Below, piece after piece: positions 17,280 to 28,209 of a DNA stretch of 53,552 bases; positions within the stretch are counted from its first letter, which is position 1, and each line of letters starts with the position of its first letter. Both the position numbers and the translations under genes were made by a program. The notes under the pieces are model-generated. The model was not told the origin of the DNA, ran no database searches, and saw nothing but the letters and a program-made list of their open reading frames with translations. This DNA is from an uncultured Glaciecola sp. (GTDB taxonomy: Bacteria; Pseudomonadota; Gammaproteobacteria; Enterobacterales; Alteromonadaceae). The stretch is from positions 1 through 53,552 of the forward strand of contig CAJQOP010000033.1 of the NCBI GenBank assembly GCA_905479945.1. The letters are read 5' to 3'.

Positions 17280-18271
17280 CGCTTCTTTGCGCTTTTGAAA
17301 GCCGCAACCTGATGCGTTACCAAAGCCATTAAGCAACCCGAGACAAGCCCTATTAGATGCGCTTCGTTCGCCATATTCATGCCTAAAATGCCGAGATAAC
17401 CAACAACTATCCAGCCAAGTAGAAATATAACCAAGTTATTTGGCAGGCCAATACCCCAGCTTGGTCGTAGAAAACCAATCCACCATACAAAACCAAATAG
17501 CGCATACACCACGCCAGATAAGCCTCCAAAGTTAGGTCCCGATACCAGCAACTGTGCAACGTTCGAACTAACAGCGGCAATTGCAAAAATAAGAGCCAGC
17601 GAAGCGGTGCCAAAAATCCTTTCTAGTTGAGAACCCAGTATCCACCACCAAATTAAGTTAAACACGATATGCATTGCGCTGAAGTGGATAAAAGCAGGTG
17701 TAAACAGTCGCCACCACTGATGTGTTTGCGCTAATTCATCAAGACTACGAATATTCAAAGCATAATAAATTGCGTTGAAAGCGCCGAGATAACTCAATAT
17801 AAAAATACTGATACAAATAAGCAATACACAAGACATGAAAGGTGCGTTGATAAAGTCTTTCGTCCAGCTAGGAAGCCCGCCTCCTTTTTGTTTTGCTTTT
17901 TTAGGTCCATCATCAAATGTCGAACCTACTTGCCAAGCCGCCTGTTGGTACTTTGCTTGATTAGGGTTAGCAACGAAGTCTTCTGCAATTCTCAAGGCCT
18001 TAGACACATCAAAATGATTGAGCACTACAATTTGATAATGAAGTTTGTCGGTATTCGCCGATTGGGTTTGTGCAGATGGCTTCGGCGCTTTATTTTCAAC
18101 TGTCTCAGGACCATCATGCGAGGCATCATCGCTACTCTCAACCACAGTAGGTTTACCTTTAACAATGCGCACTTCAATATTGTATGTGCTTAGGTAATCA
18201 GCCAGAAGATGCGCAGGCTTGCTATCAGAAAAAGCAAGTATCGGCGTACCTGTTTGAGAGGAGTCACTCAA
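17276..18271 (-). CDS. glpG: Rhomboid family intramembrane serine protease GlpG
   Basis: 331 residues. An N-terminal cytoplasmic domain with an acidic and Lys/Ala-rich linker precedes about six membrane segments. Rhomboid signatures: [17 protein letters not shown] (His and Asn for the oxyanion hole), [12 protein letters not shown] (catalytic Ser) and [10 protein letters not shown] (catalytic His). It cleaves membrane proteins within the bilayer. The start codon overlaps the glpE stop by 4 bases, indicating coupling. The linker is longer than in E. coli GlpG. Convergent stop overlap with the FliL-like gene leaves no room for a terminator between them. Confidence 0.92.
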   Translation of the reverse strand: MSDSSQTGTPILAFSDSKPAHLLADYLSTYNIEVRIVKGKPTVVESSDDASHDGPETVENKAPKPSAQTQSANTDKLHYQIVVLNHFDVSKALRIAEDFVANPNQAKYQQAAWQVGSTFDDGPKKAKQKGGGLPSWTKDFINAPFMSCVLLICISIFILSYLGAFNAIYYALNIRSLDELAQTHQWWRLFTPAFIHFSAMHIVFNLIWWWILGSQLERIFGTASLALIFAIAAVSSNVAQLLVSGPNFGGLSGVVYALFGFVWWIGFLRPSWGIGLPNNLVIFLLGWIVVGYLGILGMNMANEAHLIGLVSGCLMALVTHQVAAFKSAKKR

Positions 18272-18645
18272 GATGAGGCTCCTTGGTCTTCACTCTTAGC
18301 TGATTGACTAGCTGCTTGGCTCGCTTCTTTTTCAGATTGAATAGGAAACTGCGTTCGCCACACTTCAAAGCCACCGTCCATGCTGTAAACTTCATCAAAG
18401 CCTTGATGCAACATATATTGGGCAGCCTGTTGACTGCTATGCCCGTGATAACAAACTACAACGACTGGGGTATCGGGGTCGTTATCGTCCATAAATCCCT
18501 GAATACTTCCGTTGGTCAAATGATATGACCCAGGGATATGGGCCAGTTCATAAGATTGTTCGTCGCGTATATCCACAATCTTGATTGTGCCAGCGTCTAG
18601 CTTTGCTTTGGTGTCTTGCGGCGAGATATGCTCAAATTGTTCCAT
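18268..18645 (-). CDS. glpE: Thiosulfate sulfurtransferase GlpE (rhodanese)
   Basis: 125 residues from ATG 18645, which has AAGGA upstream (CAAGGATAAAACA-ATG). The frame is open further upstream, but only inside the tdh gene. A single rhodanese domain: [20 protein letters not shown] and the active-site loop [11 protein letters not shown] with the catalytic Cys. It transfers sulfur from thiosulfate to cyanide or thiol acceptors. It has a Ser/Ala/Glu-rich C-terminal tail not usual in GlpE. It sits 4 bases after tdh and overlaps glpG, as part of the kbl-tdh-glpE-glpG run. Confidence 0.88.
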   Translation of the reverse strand: MEQFEHISPQDTKAKLDAGTIKIVDIRDEQSYELAHIPGSYHLTNGSIQGFMDDNDPDTPVVVVCYHGHSSQQAAQYMLHQGFDEVYSMDGGFEVWRTQFPIQSEKEASQAASQSAKSEDQGASS

Positions 18646-18649
18646 TGTT

Positions 18650-19714
18650 TTATCCTTGCCAATCGAGTAATACTTTGCCGCTTTGACCAGAGCCCATAAT
18701 ATCGAAGCCTTTAGCAAAATCGTCAACACCAAACTGATGGGTAATAATTGGGCTCAAGTCCAAGCCGCTTTGCAGCAAACTAACCATCTTATACCAAGTT
18801 TCAAACATTTCTCGGCCATAAATGCCTTTGATTGTTAAGCCTTTAAAAATAACTTTATTCCAATCAATCGCCACATCTTTCGGCGGAATACCTAGCATAG
18901 CTACTTTGCCGCCATGATTCATTTTGTCTAACATATCCCGAACTGCGGAAGGTACACCAGACATTTCAAGACCAACGTCAAAGCCTTCGGTCATGCCCAA
19001 TTCATCAATTACATCCTTGAGGTTCTCAGACGCTACGTTAACCACGCGAGTGGCACCCATTTTCTTTGCTAGATCAAGTCGGTACTCATTAATATCGGTA
19101 ATAACGACAAAGCGTGCCCCGCAATGTTTGGCCACTGCTGCGGCCATAATTCCAATGGGACCAGCCCCTGTGATCAATACATCTTCGCCCACTAGATCAA
19201 AAGATAAGGCAGTATGCACAGCGTTACCAAAAGGGTCGAAAATGGCAGCCATATCATCACTGATGTTTGCCGGTATTTTAAATGCATTGAATGCAGGAAT
19301 AACTAAATATTCAGCAAAAGCGCCTTGGCGATTTACGCCTACGCCCGTTGTGTTGCGACATAAATGGCGACGTCCAGCGCGACAGTTCCTGCAATGGCCA
19401 CAAGTAATATGGCCCTCGCCCGATACACGGTCACCAATCTCAAAGCCCGCGACTTCTTGACCAATTTCTAGCACTTCACCTACATACTCGTGACCAACAA
19501 TCATTGGCACTGGGATGGTGTTCTGGGACCACTCGTCCCAGTTAAAAATATGCATGTCGGTACCGCAAATAGCAGTTTTTCGAATTTTAATCAGTAGATC
19601 ATTCGGACCAATCTCAGGTACTGGATTATCTGCTAGCCAAATACCCGGCTTGCGGTGCAGCTTAGCCAACGACTTCATTTGTTTAACTTGTTTCTTATGT
19701 AAGGGCGAATTCAT
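18650..19714 (-). CDS. tdh: L-threonine 3-dehydrogenase
   Basis: 354 residues, zinc-dependent medium-chain dehydrogenase. Catalytic zinc Cys in [25 protein letters not shown], a structural zinc cluster [15 protein letters not shown], and the NAD loop [15 protein letters not shown]. It oxidises threonine to 2-amino-3-ketobutyrate, which Kbl then cleaves to glycine and acetyl-CoA. The start at 19714 has AGGAGT 7 bases upstream inside kbl and overlaps the kbl stop (TAATG), so it is translationally coupled. This start adds 12 residues to the usual N-terminus (MKSLAKL); a start at 19678 would match family length but lacks a ribosome site. Confidence 0.95.
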   Translation of the reverse strand: MNSPLHKKQVKQMKSLAKLHRKPGIWLADNPVPEIGPNDLLIKIRKTAICGTDMHIFNWDEWSQNTIPVPMIVGHEYVGEVLEIGQEVAGFEIGDRVSGEGHITCGHCRNCRAGRRHLCRNTTGVGVNRQGAFAEYLVIPAFNAFKIPANISDDMAAIFDPFGNAVHTALSFDLVGEDVLITGAGPIGIMAAAVAKHCGARFVVITDINEYRLDLAKKMGATRVVNVASENLKDVIDELGMTEGFDVGLEMSGVPSAVRDMLDKMNHGGKVAMLGIPPKDVAIDWNKVIFKGLTIKGIYGREMFETWYKMVSLLQSGLDLSPIITHQFGVDDFAKGFDIMGSGQSGKVLLDWQG

Positions 19715-20907
19715 TAGATTACTCCTAACTCTTTACCTACTTCAATAAAAGCGTCTACCGCCTTATCAATCTGGTCAATGCTATGCGCTGCAGACATTTG
19801 CGTGCGTATACGTGCCTTGTCTTTAGGTACAACAGGGAAAGAAAAACCAACTACGTAAATGCCGCGTTCCAGCATTTTGTCGGCCATGTCGCTCGCTAGT
19901 TTGGCATCACCTAACATCACAGGAATAATTGCGTGGTCTTTACCTGATAAGGTAAAGCCTGCAGTTTCCATGCGCGTTCTAAAATGTGCAGAATTGCGAA
20001 TTAAGGCATCACGTAATCCTTTTCCATCGGCCATCATCTCGAACACTTTGAGCGAGGCCGATACAATAGGAGGCGCAACAGAATTTGAAAACAAATAAGG
20101 TCTTGAGCGCTGGCGTAACCAATTAACCACTTCTTTTTTACCTGATGTGTAACCGCCGGACGCGCCGCCTAAGGCCTTACCTAAGGTACCCGTTAGAATA
20201 TCAACACGGCCCATAACACCACAATACTCATGACTGCCACGACCATCTTCGCCAACAAAGCCCGTTGCGTGACAATCGTCAACCATTACCATGGCATCGT
20301 ATTTGTCCGCTAGATCACAAATACCCTTTAGGTTTGCAATTACGCCGTCCATTGAAAATACACCGTCAGTGGCAATCAGTTTGAATCTTGCGCCATCTGC
20401 TGTGGCTTGTTTTAGCTGCTCTTCAAGTGCTGCCATATCATTGCTTGCATAACGATAGCGCTTGGCTTTACTCAGACGCACACCATCAATAATACTCGCA
20501 TGATTGAGCGCATCAGAAATGACCGCATCCTCCGCCGTCAATACCGTTTCAAACAAACCACCGTTGGCATCAAAACAAGAAGGATAAAGAATAGTGTCTT
20601 CAGTACCTAGAAACTCGCTGATTTTTTGCTCAAGCTGCTTATGAATATCTTGCGTACCACAAATAAAACGAACGGACGCAACACCAAAGCCATGTGTATC
20701 AAGGCCTTTTTTAGCGGCGAGAATTAAATCTGGATGATTAGCCAAACCTAAATAGTTGTTTGCACAAAAATTAAGCACGTGATCATTATTGGCAACGGTA
20801 ATATCAGCATTTTGTTGTGACGTAATTATGCGCTCTTTTTTATAAAGGCCATCTTGTTTTGCGGCATCTAGTTGAGCTTGAATGTGTGAAATGAAACCTT
20901 GCGACAT
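19714..20907 (-). CDS. kbl: 2-amino-3-ketobutyrate CoA ligase (glycine C-acetyltransferase)
   Basis: 397 residues, the standard length. PLP fold-type [17 protein letters not shown], and the PLP lysine in [15 protein letters not shown]. It uses CoA to split 2-amino-3-ketobutyrate into glycine and acetyl-CoA. First gene of a run of four tightly packed genes (kbl-tdh-glpE-glpG). The 111-base leader has a small hairpin CGAGC-AATAA-GCTCG without a T run and a GAGGG ribosome site. I saw no known riboswitch. Confidence 0.95.
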   Translation of the reverse strand: MSQGFISHIQAQLDAAKQDGLYKKERIITSQQNADITVANNDHVLNFCANNYLGLANHPDLILAAKKGLDTHGFGVASVRFICGTQDIHKQLEQKISEFLGTEDTILYPSCFDANGGLFETVLTAEDAVISDALNHASIIDGVRLSKAKRYRYASNDMAALEEQLKQATADGARFKLIATDGVFSMDGVIANLKGICDLADKYDAMVMVDDCHATGFVGEDGRGSHEYCGVMGRVDILTGTLGKALGGASGGYTSGKKEVVNWLRQRSRPYLFSNSVAPPIVSASLKVFEMMADGKGLRDALIRNSAHFRTRMETAGFTLSGKDHAIIPVMLGDAKLASDMADKMLERGIYVVGFSFPVVPKDKARIRTQMSAAHSIDQIDKAVDAFIEVGKELGVI

Positions 20908-21018
20908 AAATTAACCCTCAAATGAGTGAAAGCTGGGGTCTGTTGACCGTAATGTAACGAGCTTATTGCTCGGTGCTTTTTAAATTGATTTTTAGACAAG
21001 CGCATTGTCCAGTATTGT

Positions 21019-22074
21019 TTACTTGCTGTCTAGAGACTCTAGGTAGCGAAGCGCCAAATCGACCTTTTTAAGGACCGTTTTTACCAGTAAATGCGTCATT
21101 AAATCTTTACCTTTGGCTCTGGTACCCCAAGGCAAGTAAACCCATTCTTTACCTTTTTGCACTTTTACATTAATTTCGTAAACAGAAGCTACGAAATCTT
21201 GCGATAGATATGGACCGGTGCGCCTAAAGTTACTATGCCCATACAAACCAACAACAGGGGTGCTCATTGTTGTTGCCATATGCGCAGCGCCAGCATCGGG
21301 AGCAATCACCAATTCAGCGCCAGCGAGTACCGCGAGCATTTGCTTTAATGATGTTTTGCCTACCAAATTCAATGTAATTACACTTTCGGTTTGTAATATT
21401 TCGTCCGAAACAAAAGTATTTATGGGATCGTGCCTCCCACAAAGTACAATTTTGTAGCCTTTTTCACTCAAATATTGGGAAATCGCTACATAACCATGTA
21501 CCGTCCAGTTTCGTTCATTTGTAGAAGCAGCAGGACTAATAACTACATATTTACCTAATAAAGAAGTTTGATTTTTTGCCCACAGCCAATCAGATTCAGC
21601 CAAGGGCATGTCCCAGTTAGGGGTTTTGTCTGATGGAACACCCAGCTTGTCGGCAAATCCCATGAAGCCCTCTAGCACATGCGCGTATGGTTTAGCTTCA
21701 ATGCGTTCGTTAGCAAAAAACCACTGACCTCGTTTACTGCGCTTCCAGTCAAAACCAATTCGGCGTTTTGCCTTTACTACTTTTGACAAAAGGTTGGCTT
21801 TTAATCCCAGCTGCATCATGAAGAGAGCATCAAATATGCGCTCGCCAAGTGCTAGTTCAAGCTGTTCTTTAGCCTTTTTTCCGAGCCCTTTGTCGCACAC
21901 TATAAACTCAATGCCCGCCATTCCCTCAAGCAACTCATGTTCGATTTTGCCAATAATCCAAGTGATTTTTATATCAGGTCGATGTTTGCGAATACGCGTA
22001 ACCATCGCAGCCGCATGGCAAACGTCACCTATAGAGGATAAGCGCAATATACAGAGTTGAAAAGCTTGGCTCAA
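21019..22074 (-). CDS. Glycosyltransferase family 9 (heptosyltransferase-like)
   Basis: 351 residues. N-terminal LCILRLSSIGDVCHAAAMV and C-terminal PDAGAAHMATTMSTPVVGLYG are the donor-site signatures of ADP-heptose:LPS heptosyltransferases (WaaC/WaaF/WaaQ group). It likely adds heptose to the lipopolysaccharide inner core at the cytoplasmic face of the inner membrane. The Kdo kinase gene is divergent 78 bases away, supporting a core-LPS role. Which heptose it adds cannot be told from sequence alone. Confidence 0.85.
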   Translation of the reverse strand: MSQAFQLCILRLSSIGDVCHAAAMVTRIRKHRPDIKITWIIGKIEHELLEGMAGIEFIVCDKGLGKKAKEQLELALGERIFDALFMMQLGLKANLLSKVVKAKRRIGFDWKRSKRGQWFFANERIEAKPYAHVLEGFMGFADKLGVPSDKTPNWDMPLAESDWLWAKNQTSLLGKYVVISPAASTNERNWTVHGYVAISQYLSEKGYKIVLCGRHDPINTFVSDEILQTESVITLNLVGKTSLKQMLAVLAGAELVIAPDAGAAHMATTMSTPVVGLYGHSNFRRTGPYLSQDFVASVYEINVKVQKGKEWVYLPWGTRAKGKDLMTHLLVKTVLKKVDLALRYLESLDSK

Positions 22075-22152
22075 TTGAATTCCGTTAGGCTATGTCCATG
22101 ATTTTTGATATGTTACACCATAATAATTGTTTTTGAAGCGCACACCACGAAT

Positions 22153-22950
22153 ATGCCGTTGATTGATATACTATCTACCAAGCCAAATGAGTATCTTTTC
22201 TTACCCAAAGACAGTCAGTGGATAACCGACTCTGTTGATCAAAAAAGCGACGTCGCTGCCATACAGAAACTATTTGAACCAGACTGGTTGAAAGCTGAAA
22301 AAATGGTCACCAAAACTGCTTCAGGTAGAGGCTTAGTATACTTTTTCAGAGCCTTTGATGAAGACTGTGTGCTTCGCCATTATTATCGGGGTGGCCTTAT
22401 CGCAAAGATATCAAAAGATAAGTTCATTTTTAAAAAATTGACAGAAACTCGCCCATTTCAGGAATTGACCTTACTAGCAAGGTTATATGCTGCTGGTTTG
22501 AATGTACCCAAACCAATTGCAGCTAGACTAACGCGCAGTGGCGTTAACTATGTAGCCGATATCATTACGGGTGCAATTCCACGCACACAAGAACTGCATC
22601 AACAACTGCAACAAAAACCTATTGGGCAGGAGGTTTGGTTAAATATAGGTGCGGTGCTGCGAAAAATGCATAACCTTCAAGCCTGTCACTATGACATCAA
22701 TGTTAAAAATATTTTGTTGCAAGAGCCCATAAAGACTGAGCATAGCGCATCGGAGGATCAACAAGTTAGTATTCACTTACTCGATTTTGACGGCTGTAAG
22801 TTGCGCCAAGGTGATAACTGGAAAAGTGCTAATCTTAATCGATTCAAGCGTTCTCTTGAGAAACAAAAATTGAAATATGCCGCTTATTATTATGAAGAAA
22901 TTAATTGGGCTTGGATTGAACAAGGATATTTGGAGGCACTTGACACCTGA
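22153..22950 (+). CDS. kdkA: 3-deoxy-D-manno-octulosonic acid (Kdo) kinase KdkA
   Basis: 265 residues from ATG 22153; the frame extends 16 codons further to a TTG, but MPLIDIL is the better start. Protein-kinase-like fold: GRGLVYFF, LRHYYRGGLI, catalytic CHYDINVKNILL and metal-binding LLDFDGCKLR. KdkA phosphorylates Kdo in the inner core and is common in Vibrio, Haemophilus and Shewanella-type bacteria. Divergent from the heptosyltransferase-like gene. The ribosome site is weak. Confidence 0.85.
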   Translation: MPLIDILSTKPNEYLFLPKDSQWITDSVDQKSDVAAIQKLFEPDWLKAEKMVTKTASGRGLVYFFRAFDEDCVLRHYYRGGLIAKISKDKFIFKKLTETRPFQELTLLARLYAAGLNVPKPIAARLTRSGVNYVADIITGAIPRTQELHQQLQQKPIGQEVWLNIGAVLRKMHNLQACHYDINVKNILLQEPIKTEHSASEDQQVSIHLLDFDGCKLRQGDNWKSANLNRFKRSLEKQKLKYAAYYYEEINWAWIEQGYLEALDT

Positions 22951-22981
22951 TCAATGATCACATGCCAAGTAGTCATTCACC

Positions 22982-24466
22982 TTAATCAAACGCATACGTG
23001 GCGTTTAAGTAAAGCAAGCCGTCAACTTCATTGTCTTGCGTCACGAACTTACGCGACTCAATGCTTCCCCCCGCCTTTATTAACCAGTCGCCAAATGGTC
23101 GCTGATAGAAACCGCTGAGCTGAATAAGATCTTCTGTAACATCGTCGGTCAACACAGGCGAAGGCCTCGCGCCATCTGGGTTAAGTTCAGCTTTGCGCAA
23201 AATAATTTCAGCAATAGAACCGTCGCTAAAACGAATGTTAGCGCCAGCAGTCACTTGCTTAGCATCACTATCGAATGTGCTTCCCATGACTCGGCCGCGA
23301 TGGCGATATCCGCTTGTATACGTACCATTTTCGTAATAACAATTGGTAATAGTACTATCATTTCCTGCACAAGCAATATTCGTGTCGCTACTTTCGACAT
23401 ACACTTTTGCGTTTGCAAAGTAGGTAGAAACACCAATTAAATTAGCGTTGTCGGTTATGTTAATGCCGCTTGTTGTGTCTTCACCTATGCGCTGGGCATA
23501 GACTGAAATAGGCCTTTGGAATAAGTCAAAAGTGTACTTTATATCGTAGCCTGCTAAATGATTGCCCAATTTCGATAACTGATCAGCATCGGTACAAACA
23601 CCACCTGCTCCCTCGCAGTAACCTTGAAATGTAATTACATCAATAAAGTTTGATAAACTTCTTGGTTGGCCATCGCCACCCCACATTGCAGCCCAAGAAA
23701 CGCCAAACTCAAAGCGTTTAAAAGGACTGAAAGTAAATCTGTTTAATAATAATTTGGCATTAGGAACATCCCTGTCATCTTCTAACTGGCCAAACTGACT
23801 AGTAAAATACCAAGGTCCCATCCACGATAACCATGGACTCTTAGATGCAGTTACGGACGAACGAGAAAGTGCGATTGTTGGTATAGGCCGGGCATTGTTT
23901 GACAACATCAAGCTACTCGATTGGCCAGGTCCCCACCATTGATCAATCGAACCAGCGCGGATATTCCAATCGCCAAATTGATAGGCTAGAAAGCTGTTAT
24001 CAAAATTTTTCTCGCCACCCGATTGGTAATTAATGCTTAATTGGCCGCTTAAACGACTCCAATAGAATTCGTTTGTAATTTTAGCAGATGCTTTGACATC
24101 GCTGATACCATCGAAGGAAGTTAAACGAGGCTCGCTAGTTGAGCCTTGCAGCTCAAGAAAGGTTCTGCGCTTTTGCATTTTCTGCAAATTCAAATAATGA
24201 CTTAAACGCTGTGCGGCTTGCCTAGGCATATCAGGCATCTTGCCCTCATCAAGCTTTAGTATTTGATCTGCAACACCGCGCCAAGGCACGGGATAAGTAA
24301 TTACAGTAGCGTCCAAATAGCCCCACTCATGCAAAGTTTGTAGGTCATAATGTAGTTGTTTATCGACGGTTCCAACCCAAGGGGAAGAAAGAACGGGCAT
24401 GCTGAGCATCAGCGATAAAAAGAAAATAGTGAAGGCGCGAAAATTCACGAAAACAATCCAATCCAT
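22982..24466 (-). CDS. Capsule assembly Wzi family outer-membrane protein
   Basis: 494 residues with a hydrophobic leader (FFLSLMLSMPVLSSP). The Wzi-type beginning (LHYDLQTLHEWGYLD), DNSFLAYQFGDWNIRAGSIDQWWGPG and a chain of amphipathic strands ending YLNATYAFD (terminal aromatic-acidic) fit a beta-barrel of the Wzi family. Wzi anchors capsular polysaccharide at the cell surface. No wza/wzb/wzc genes are in view, so its glycan is unknown. It converges with kdkA, 31 bases apart. Confidence 0.82.
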   Translation of the reverse strand: MDWIVFVNFRAFTIFFLSLMLSMPVLSSPWVGTVDKQLHYDLQTLHEWGYLDATVITYPVPWRGVADQILKLDEGKMPDMPRQAAQRLSHYLNLQKMQKRRTFLELQGSTSEPRLTSFDGISDVKASAKITNEFYWSRLSGQLSINYQSGGEKNFDNSFLAYQFGDWNIRAGSIDQWWGPGQSSSLMLSNNARPIPTIALSRSSVTASKSPWLSWMGPWYFTSQFGQLEDDRDVPNAKLLLNRFTFSPFKRFEFGVSWAAMWGGDGQPRSLSNFIDVITFQGYCEGAGGVCTDADQLSKLGNHLAGYDIKYTFDLFQRPISVYAQRIGEDTTSGINITDNANLIGVSTYFANAKVYVESSDTNIACAGNDSTITNCYYENGTYTSGYRHRGRVMGSTFDSDAKQVTAGANIRFSDGSIAEIILRKAELNPDGARPSPVLTDDVTEDLIQLSGFYQRPFGDWLIKAGGSIESRKFVTQDNEVDGLLYLNATYAFD

Positions 24467-24535
24467 AATTAAAAAGAGTCCATATGAGATAATATCGCAT
24501 TGGCCCTAGCTTAAATACTTTTTCTCGATAATTAA

Positions 24536-25096
<561 letters not shown>

Positions 25097-25143
25097 CGCA
25101 AACTGCGCTAACTTCAATTACCTTGGCAGCAAAAACGGACTCC

Positions 25144-25956
25144 TTACTTCTGGCACTTAACACAATAAAATGTATTGCGCTGACCTATAACTACAGAGCG
25201 AATAGGTGACTGACATACTTCACATTCATCGCCGGCACGGCCATAGACTAATAAATGTTGAGCAAAGTAGCCTGGATTGCCGTCAGCCTGTGCAAAGTCT
25301 TTCAAGGTAGTACCTCCTTGCTCAATGGCTTTGGCTAAAACTTGCTTTATATTTTCAGTAAGTAACTTATAACGTTTTAAGCTTACTTTACCCGCAGCTC
25401 TTCTCGGGTCTATTCCTGACAGAAATAGAGATTCATTAGCATAGATATTACCTACACCCACTACAACTTCGTTACTCATGATGAAGGTTTTAACTGGCGA
25501 CAATTTCCCGCGTGAGCGCCTAAATAGTACATTTTCATCAAACTCATCCGTGAGTGGCTCTGGTCCAAGAGAACGCAGTATTTTTAAAGGTGGCTGCGTT
25601 GGCGATTGCCACAAGCAGGATCCAAAGCGTCGTGCGTCGTTGAATACTAGTTTTTTACCTGTCTGCAATTCAATTTCAATATGATCATGCTTTTTACGCG
25701 GCAAATTCGAATCAACCACGCGCATTTTGCCTGACATACCTAAGTGCATTACCAAGGCGCCAACATCAGTGTTAATAAACAGGTATTTGGCTCTACGCGT
25801 AACCGAGTTTATTTTGTGCTGACAAGCGAGTTGGACATCGTCGGGGACTATCCAGCGCAATTGAGGCTGATGCACGACGATTTTATCAATGATCTTGCCT
25901 TCTAAAAAGGGGGCAATACCTTGTTTAGTGACTTCAACCTCAGGTAATTCTGGCAT
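25144..25956 (-). CDS. mutM: Formamidopyrimidine-DNA glycosylase MutM (Fpg)
   Basis: 270 residues. The catalytic N-terminal Pro-Glu in MPELPEVEV, VGVGNIYANESLF, and the C-terminal zinc finger CEVCQSPIRSVV ... FYCVKCQK are complete. It removes 8-oxoguanine and other oxidised purines and cuts the abasic site. Convergent with coaD; a short hairpin AGCGCA-AAC-TGCGCT lies between the two stops (25095-25109), without a T run. Eight bases downstream of the hypothetical gene at 25965. Confidence 0.96.
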   Translation of the reverse strand: MPELPEVEVTKQGIAPFLEGKIIDKIVVHQPQLRWIVPDDVQLACQHKINSVTRRAKYLFINTDVGALVMHLGMSGKMRVVDSNLPRKKHDHIEIELQTGKKLVFNDARRFGSCLWQSPTQPPLKILRSLGPEPLTDEFDENVLFRRSRGKLSPVKTFIMSNEVVVGVGNIYANESLFLSGIDPRRAAGKVSLKRYKLLTENIKQVLAKAIEQGGTTLKDFAQADGNPGYFAQHLLVYGRAGDECEVCQSPIRSVVIGQRNTFYCVKCQK

Positions 25957-25964
25957 AGATTAAT

Positions 25965-26489
25965 TTACCACTGCGTAAGTTGCTCAAGTGTTGGAAAGTC
26001 GAGTAAAACGATCTCGTCTTTGAACATAAGATAGGTTTGATTATCAATGGTCTTAATAGGCAAAACACGACCAAAGCGTTCACCCGCTAACCATAAAACT
26101 ACGACAAGGTCCGGATTTTTAAGTGCACTTGCTTCAACTTGGGTTTGTCGTTTTACCAATGCGCGTTTCCAGTTATCTACTAGACCGGCCAATTGACCAG
26201 CAATGGCTTCTTGCTGACTCGCTGCATTTGCTGGCTTATTGCTTGGCACCCCTTCAGTATTTTCTATAGCCATAGGCAAGCTTGATGATGATAGTCGCCA
26301 TGTTGGCCCTGCTCTTTCAATAAGCGTTTGGTCAATTTGTAAACTCAATAAAATGGCGCCTTCCTCAATAATAGGAAAAGGCAAGTCATCGTCACTTGAT
26401 TGAAAGCTACTTATATTCAATATTAGGACCATTGCCAACATGGTAAAAATAATCACGTTATTCCACGCTTTCTGAGACAGTCGTGCCAT
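25965..26489 (-). CDS. Conserved-looking single-pass membrane protein of unknown function
   Basis: 174 residues. One N-terminal hydrophobic helix (NNVIIFTMLAMVLILNIS) then a soluble region with a low-complexity middle (ENTEGVPSNKPANAASQQ) and an alpha/beta C-terminus (PDLVVVLWLAGERFGRVLPI). It probably faces the periplasm. It lies 8 bases before mutM in the same direction and is likely co-transcribed. I do not recognise the family. Confidence 0.65.
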   Translation of the reverse strand: MARLSQKAWNNVIIFTMLAMVLILNISSFQSSDDDLPFPIIEEGAILLSLQIDQTLIERAGPTWRLSSSSLPMAIENTEGVPSNKPANAASQQEAIAGQLAGLVDNWKRALVKRQTQVEASALKNPDLVVVLWLAGERFGRVLPIKTIDNQTYLMFKDEIVLLDFPTLEQLTQW

Positions 26490-26563
26490 GTTGCTTCCTA
26501 TTGAATGACCTTATATTTTGCTAAATTTCGCATTGATATTACTACGTTTACTTTGTAGATACC

Positions 26564-27643
26564 TCAAGACAGTTTTGTCCATGGCCAGTGATTTTCTTGG
26601 CGACGTAATTTAAAGTTTCTAAAAAGGTTAGCAGGCTTTTTCTTATTAGCACTTAAACCATGCTCAATACGCTGGACTGATGCTTCTATAACACGATAAG
26701 AGGCTTTGCCATCATCACTTGGATGGTATTCAGCAGCAAAACGCTCAAAGTTCTCAGCGTGCTTATCTGCATTTTCAAAAACATTTATAATTTTGTTACC
26801 TAACTCGCTTGCAGTATGGAAGTTGAGAACATATTCATCAGGCTTAGCATTTTTGTATGTTATCACCGGTTTGCGTTGCAATAGCGATTCAGAAATAGCT
26901 GATGACGTGTCTGACAAAACTAAGTCACATTGGCTAATAAGCGACACTAAGTCGGCTTTAGCGTAAATGCTAAGGTTGTCAAACTGACTAGCTAAGGCTT
27001 GGTATTGCGCAATCACTTCTTTAGCCATCTTTGGGTGGAATTTAATCACCCAGTTATGCATTTTACTGCTGACCAAGCGTTTAATCTCTGGCAGCAAATC
27101 GATTGTGCTAGTTAACTTTGGCGAGAAGGTAGGCAAATACAGAATTTGTTTTCTATGTTCAGCTTCAGATGCAAGTTCATTGTTGTGATGATCTGCACTG
27201 ACTTTCTTTTGCAGTGGGAAAACGTTGTCCATTTTAGGCCAGCCCGTTTCGACCACATCAAAGTAACCATGCTGCTCCGCAAATTCTTTAAATTTACGAG
27301 TAAATAGAGGACCTTGAGTACAATATAAATCAAACGAGCCGCGAATACGAAAGTGGCCTTTCTTCTTCCATTCGAAACCATGGAACAATTGCACTTTTAA
27401 ACCTGGAATGAAATCCGGAACAAGATTACCGGTTACAAAAACCGCATCGGGCTTAAACGAAATTGCTTGCGCTATAGAGTTTGTTATATTTTCTTGCTCA
27501 GTAAATAATCGCATATCAACGCTATTACCAAGTGCTAACCACAGTACTTCATCGCCCCTAGCCTGCATAGCAGCTTGCATAGGTCGCAAAATCTCAAAGG
27601 TGTAGTTTTGCTGAATAAGTAATATAAATCGATATGTTTTCAT
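26564..27643 (-). CDS. CDP-glycerol glycerophosphotransferase-like protein
   Basis: 359 residues, GT-B-like fold. PDFIPGLKVQLFHGFEWKKKG, YCTQGPLFTRKF, ILYLPTFSPKL, WVIKFHPKM and DLVLSDTSSAISESLLQRKPVITY are the ordered motifs of the TagF/TagB-like glycerophosphotransferase family. Such enzymes add glycerol phosphate from CDP-glycerol to a surface polymer. The TagD-like gene at 32034 could make its CDP-glycerol. No signal peptide; cytoplasmic or membrane-associated. It is inserted between rpmG and mutM, which are usually neighbours. Confidence 0.8.
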   Translation of the reverse strand: MKTYRFILLIQQNYTFEILRPMQAAMQARGDEVLWLALGNSVDMRLFTEQENITNSIAQAISFKPDAVFVTGNLVPDFIPGLKVQLFHGFEWKKKGHFRIRGSFDLYCTQGPLFTRKFKEFAEQHGYFDVVETGWPKMDNVFPLQKKVSADHHNNELASEAEHRKQILYLPTFSPKLTSTIDLLPEIKRLVSSKMHNWVIKFHPKMAKEVIAQYQALASQFDNLSIYAKADLVSLISQCDLVLSDTSSAISESLLQRKPVITYKNAKPDEYVLNFHTASELGNKIINVFENADKHAENFERFAAEYHPSDDGKASYRVIEASVQRIEHGLSANKKKPANLFRNFKLRRQENHWPWTKLS

Positions 27644-27758
27644 TAAAATAAATGACGCAAATACAGCGCGTTGACAAGTAATTTGGAATCAGTTTATCAG
27701 ATAACGCAATAAACCCAAATTTAATATCTACGTCAAAAAAACAGAGGAGTCAAAAAGC

Positions 27759-27787
27759 AAAAAACCCAGCATGAGCCGGGTTTTTTT
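27759..27787 (-). terminator. Rho-independent terminator after rpmBG
   Basis: On the minus strand AACCCGGC-TCAT-GCTGGGTT forms an 8-bp stem with one G-U pair, flanked by A and T runs on both sides, 21 bases after the rpmG stop. It can act in both directions. Confidence 0.85.
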
Positions 27788-27807
27788 GGAGACAAAGAAC
27801 AAGTGTA

Positions 27808-27963
27808 TTACTTGATTTTTGCTTCCTTGAACATAACGTGCTTACGAATTTTCGGATCAAACTTTTTGATCTCCATTTTGCCAGGCATGTTACGTTTATT
27901 TTTATCTGTGGTGTAGTAAAAACCTGTACCAGCAGATGAAACTAATTTTATTTTATCTCTCAT
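27808..27963 (-). CDS. rpmG: 50S ribosomal protein L33
   Basis: 51 residues beginning [19 protein letters not shown] and ending [10 protein letters not shown]. It has the typical L33 [17 protein letters not shown] centre and lacks the Cys pairs of the zinc-binding form. The C-terminal half is basic as usual. Nine bases after rpmB, co-transcribed, and followed by a terminator. Confidence 0.97.
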   Translation of the reverse strand: MRDKIKLVSSAGTGFYYTTDKNKRNMPGKMEIKKFDPKIRKHVMFKEAKIK

Positions 27964-27972
27964 GGTAATTCC

Positions 27973-28209
27973 TTAGACTTTCTCGCCACGAGCACGGATG
28001 TCAGCTAATACTACATCAATGCCTTTTTTATCGATAATACGCATGCCTTTAGTGGTCAAACGTAACTTAACGAAACGGTTTTCACTCTCAACCCAAAAAC
28101 GGTGAGTATGAAGATTTGGCAAAAAGCGACGACGAGTCGCATTTCTAGCGTGTGAGCGGTTGTTACCAACTGCAGGACGCTTACCTGTAACTATACAAAC
28201 TTTTGACAT
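27973..28209 (-). CDS. rpmB: 50S ribosomal protein L28
   Basis: 78 residues, standard length. [41 protein letters not shown] and [17 protein letters not shown] are L28 hallmarks. GGAG precedes the ATG. First gene of rpmB-rpmG; its promoter should lie in 28210-28440. No zinc-binding Cys pairs are present. Confidence 0.97.
   Translation of the reverse strand: MSKVCIVTGKRPAVGNNRSHARNATRRRFLPNLHTHRFWVESENRFVKLRLTTKGMRIIDKKGIDVVLADIRARGEKV

Noticed and set aside
20908..21018. Possible riboswitch upstream of kbl
   Set aside because: Only a 5-bp hairpin is visible; no glycine or other known aptamer core was recognised.
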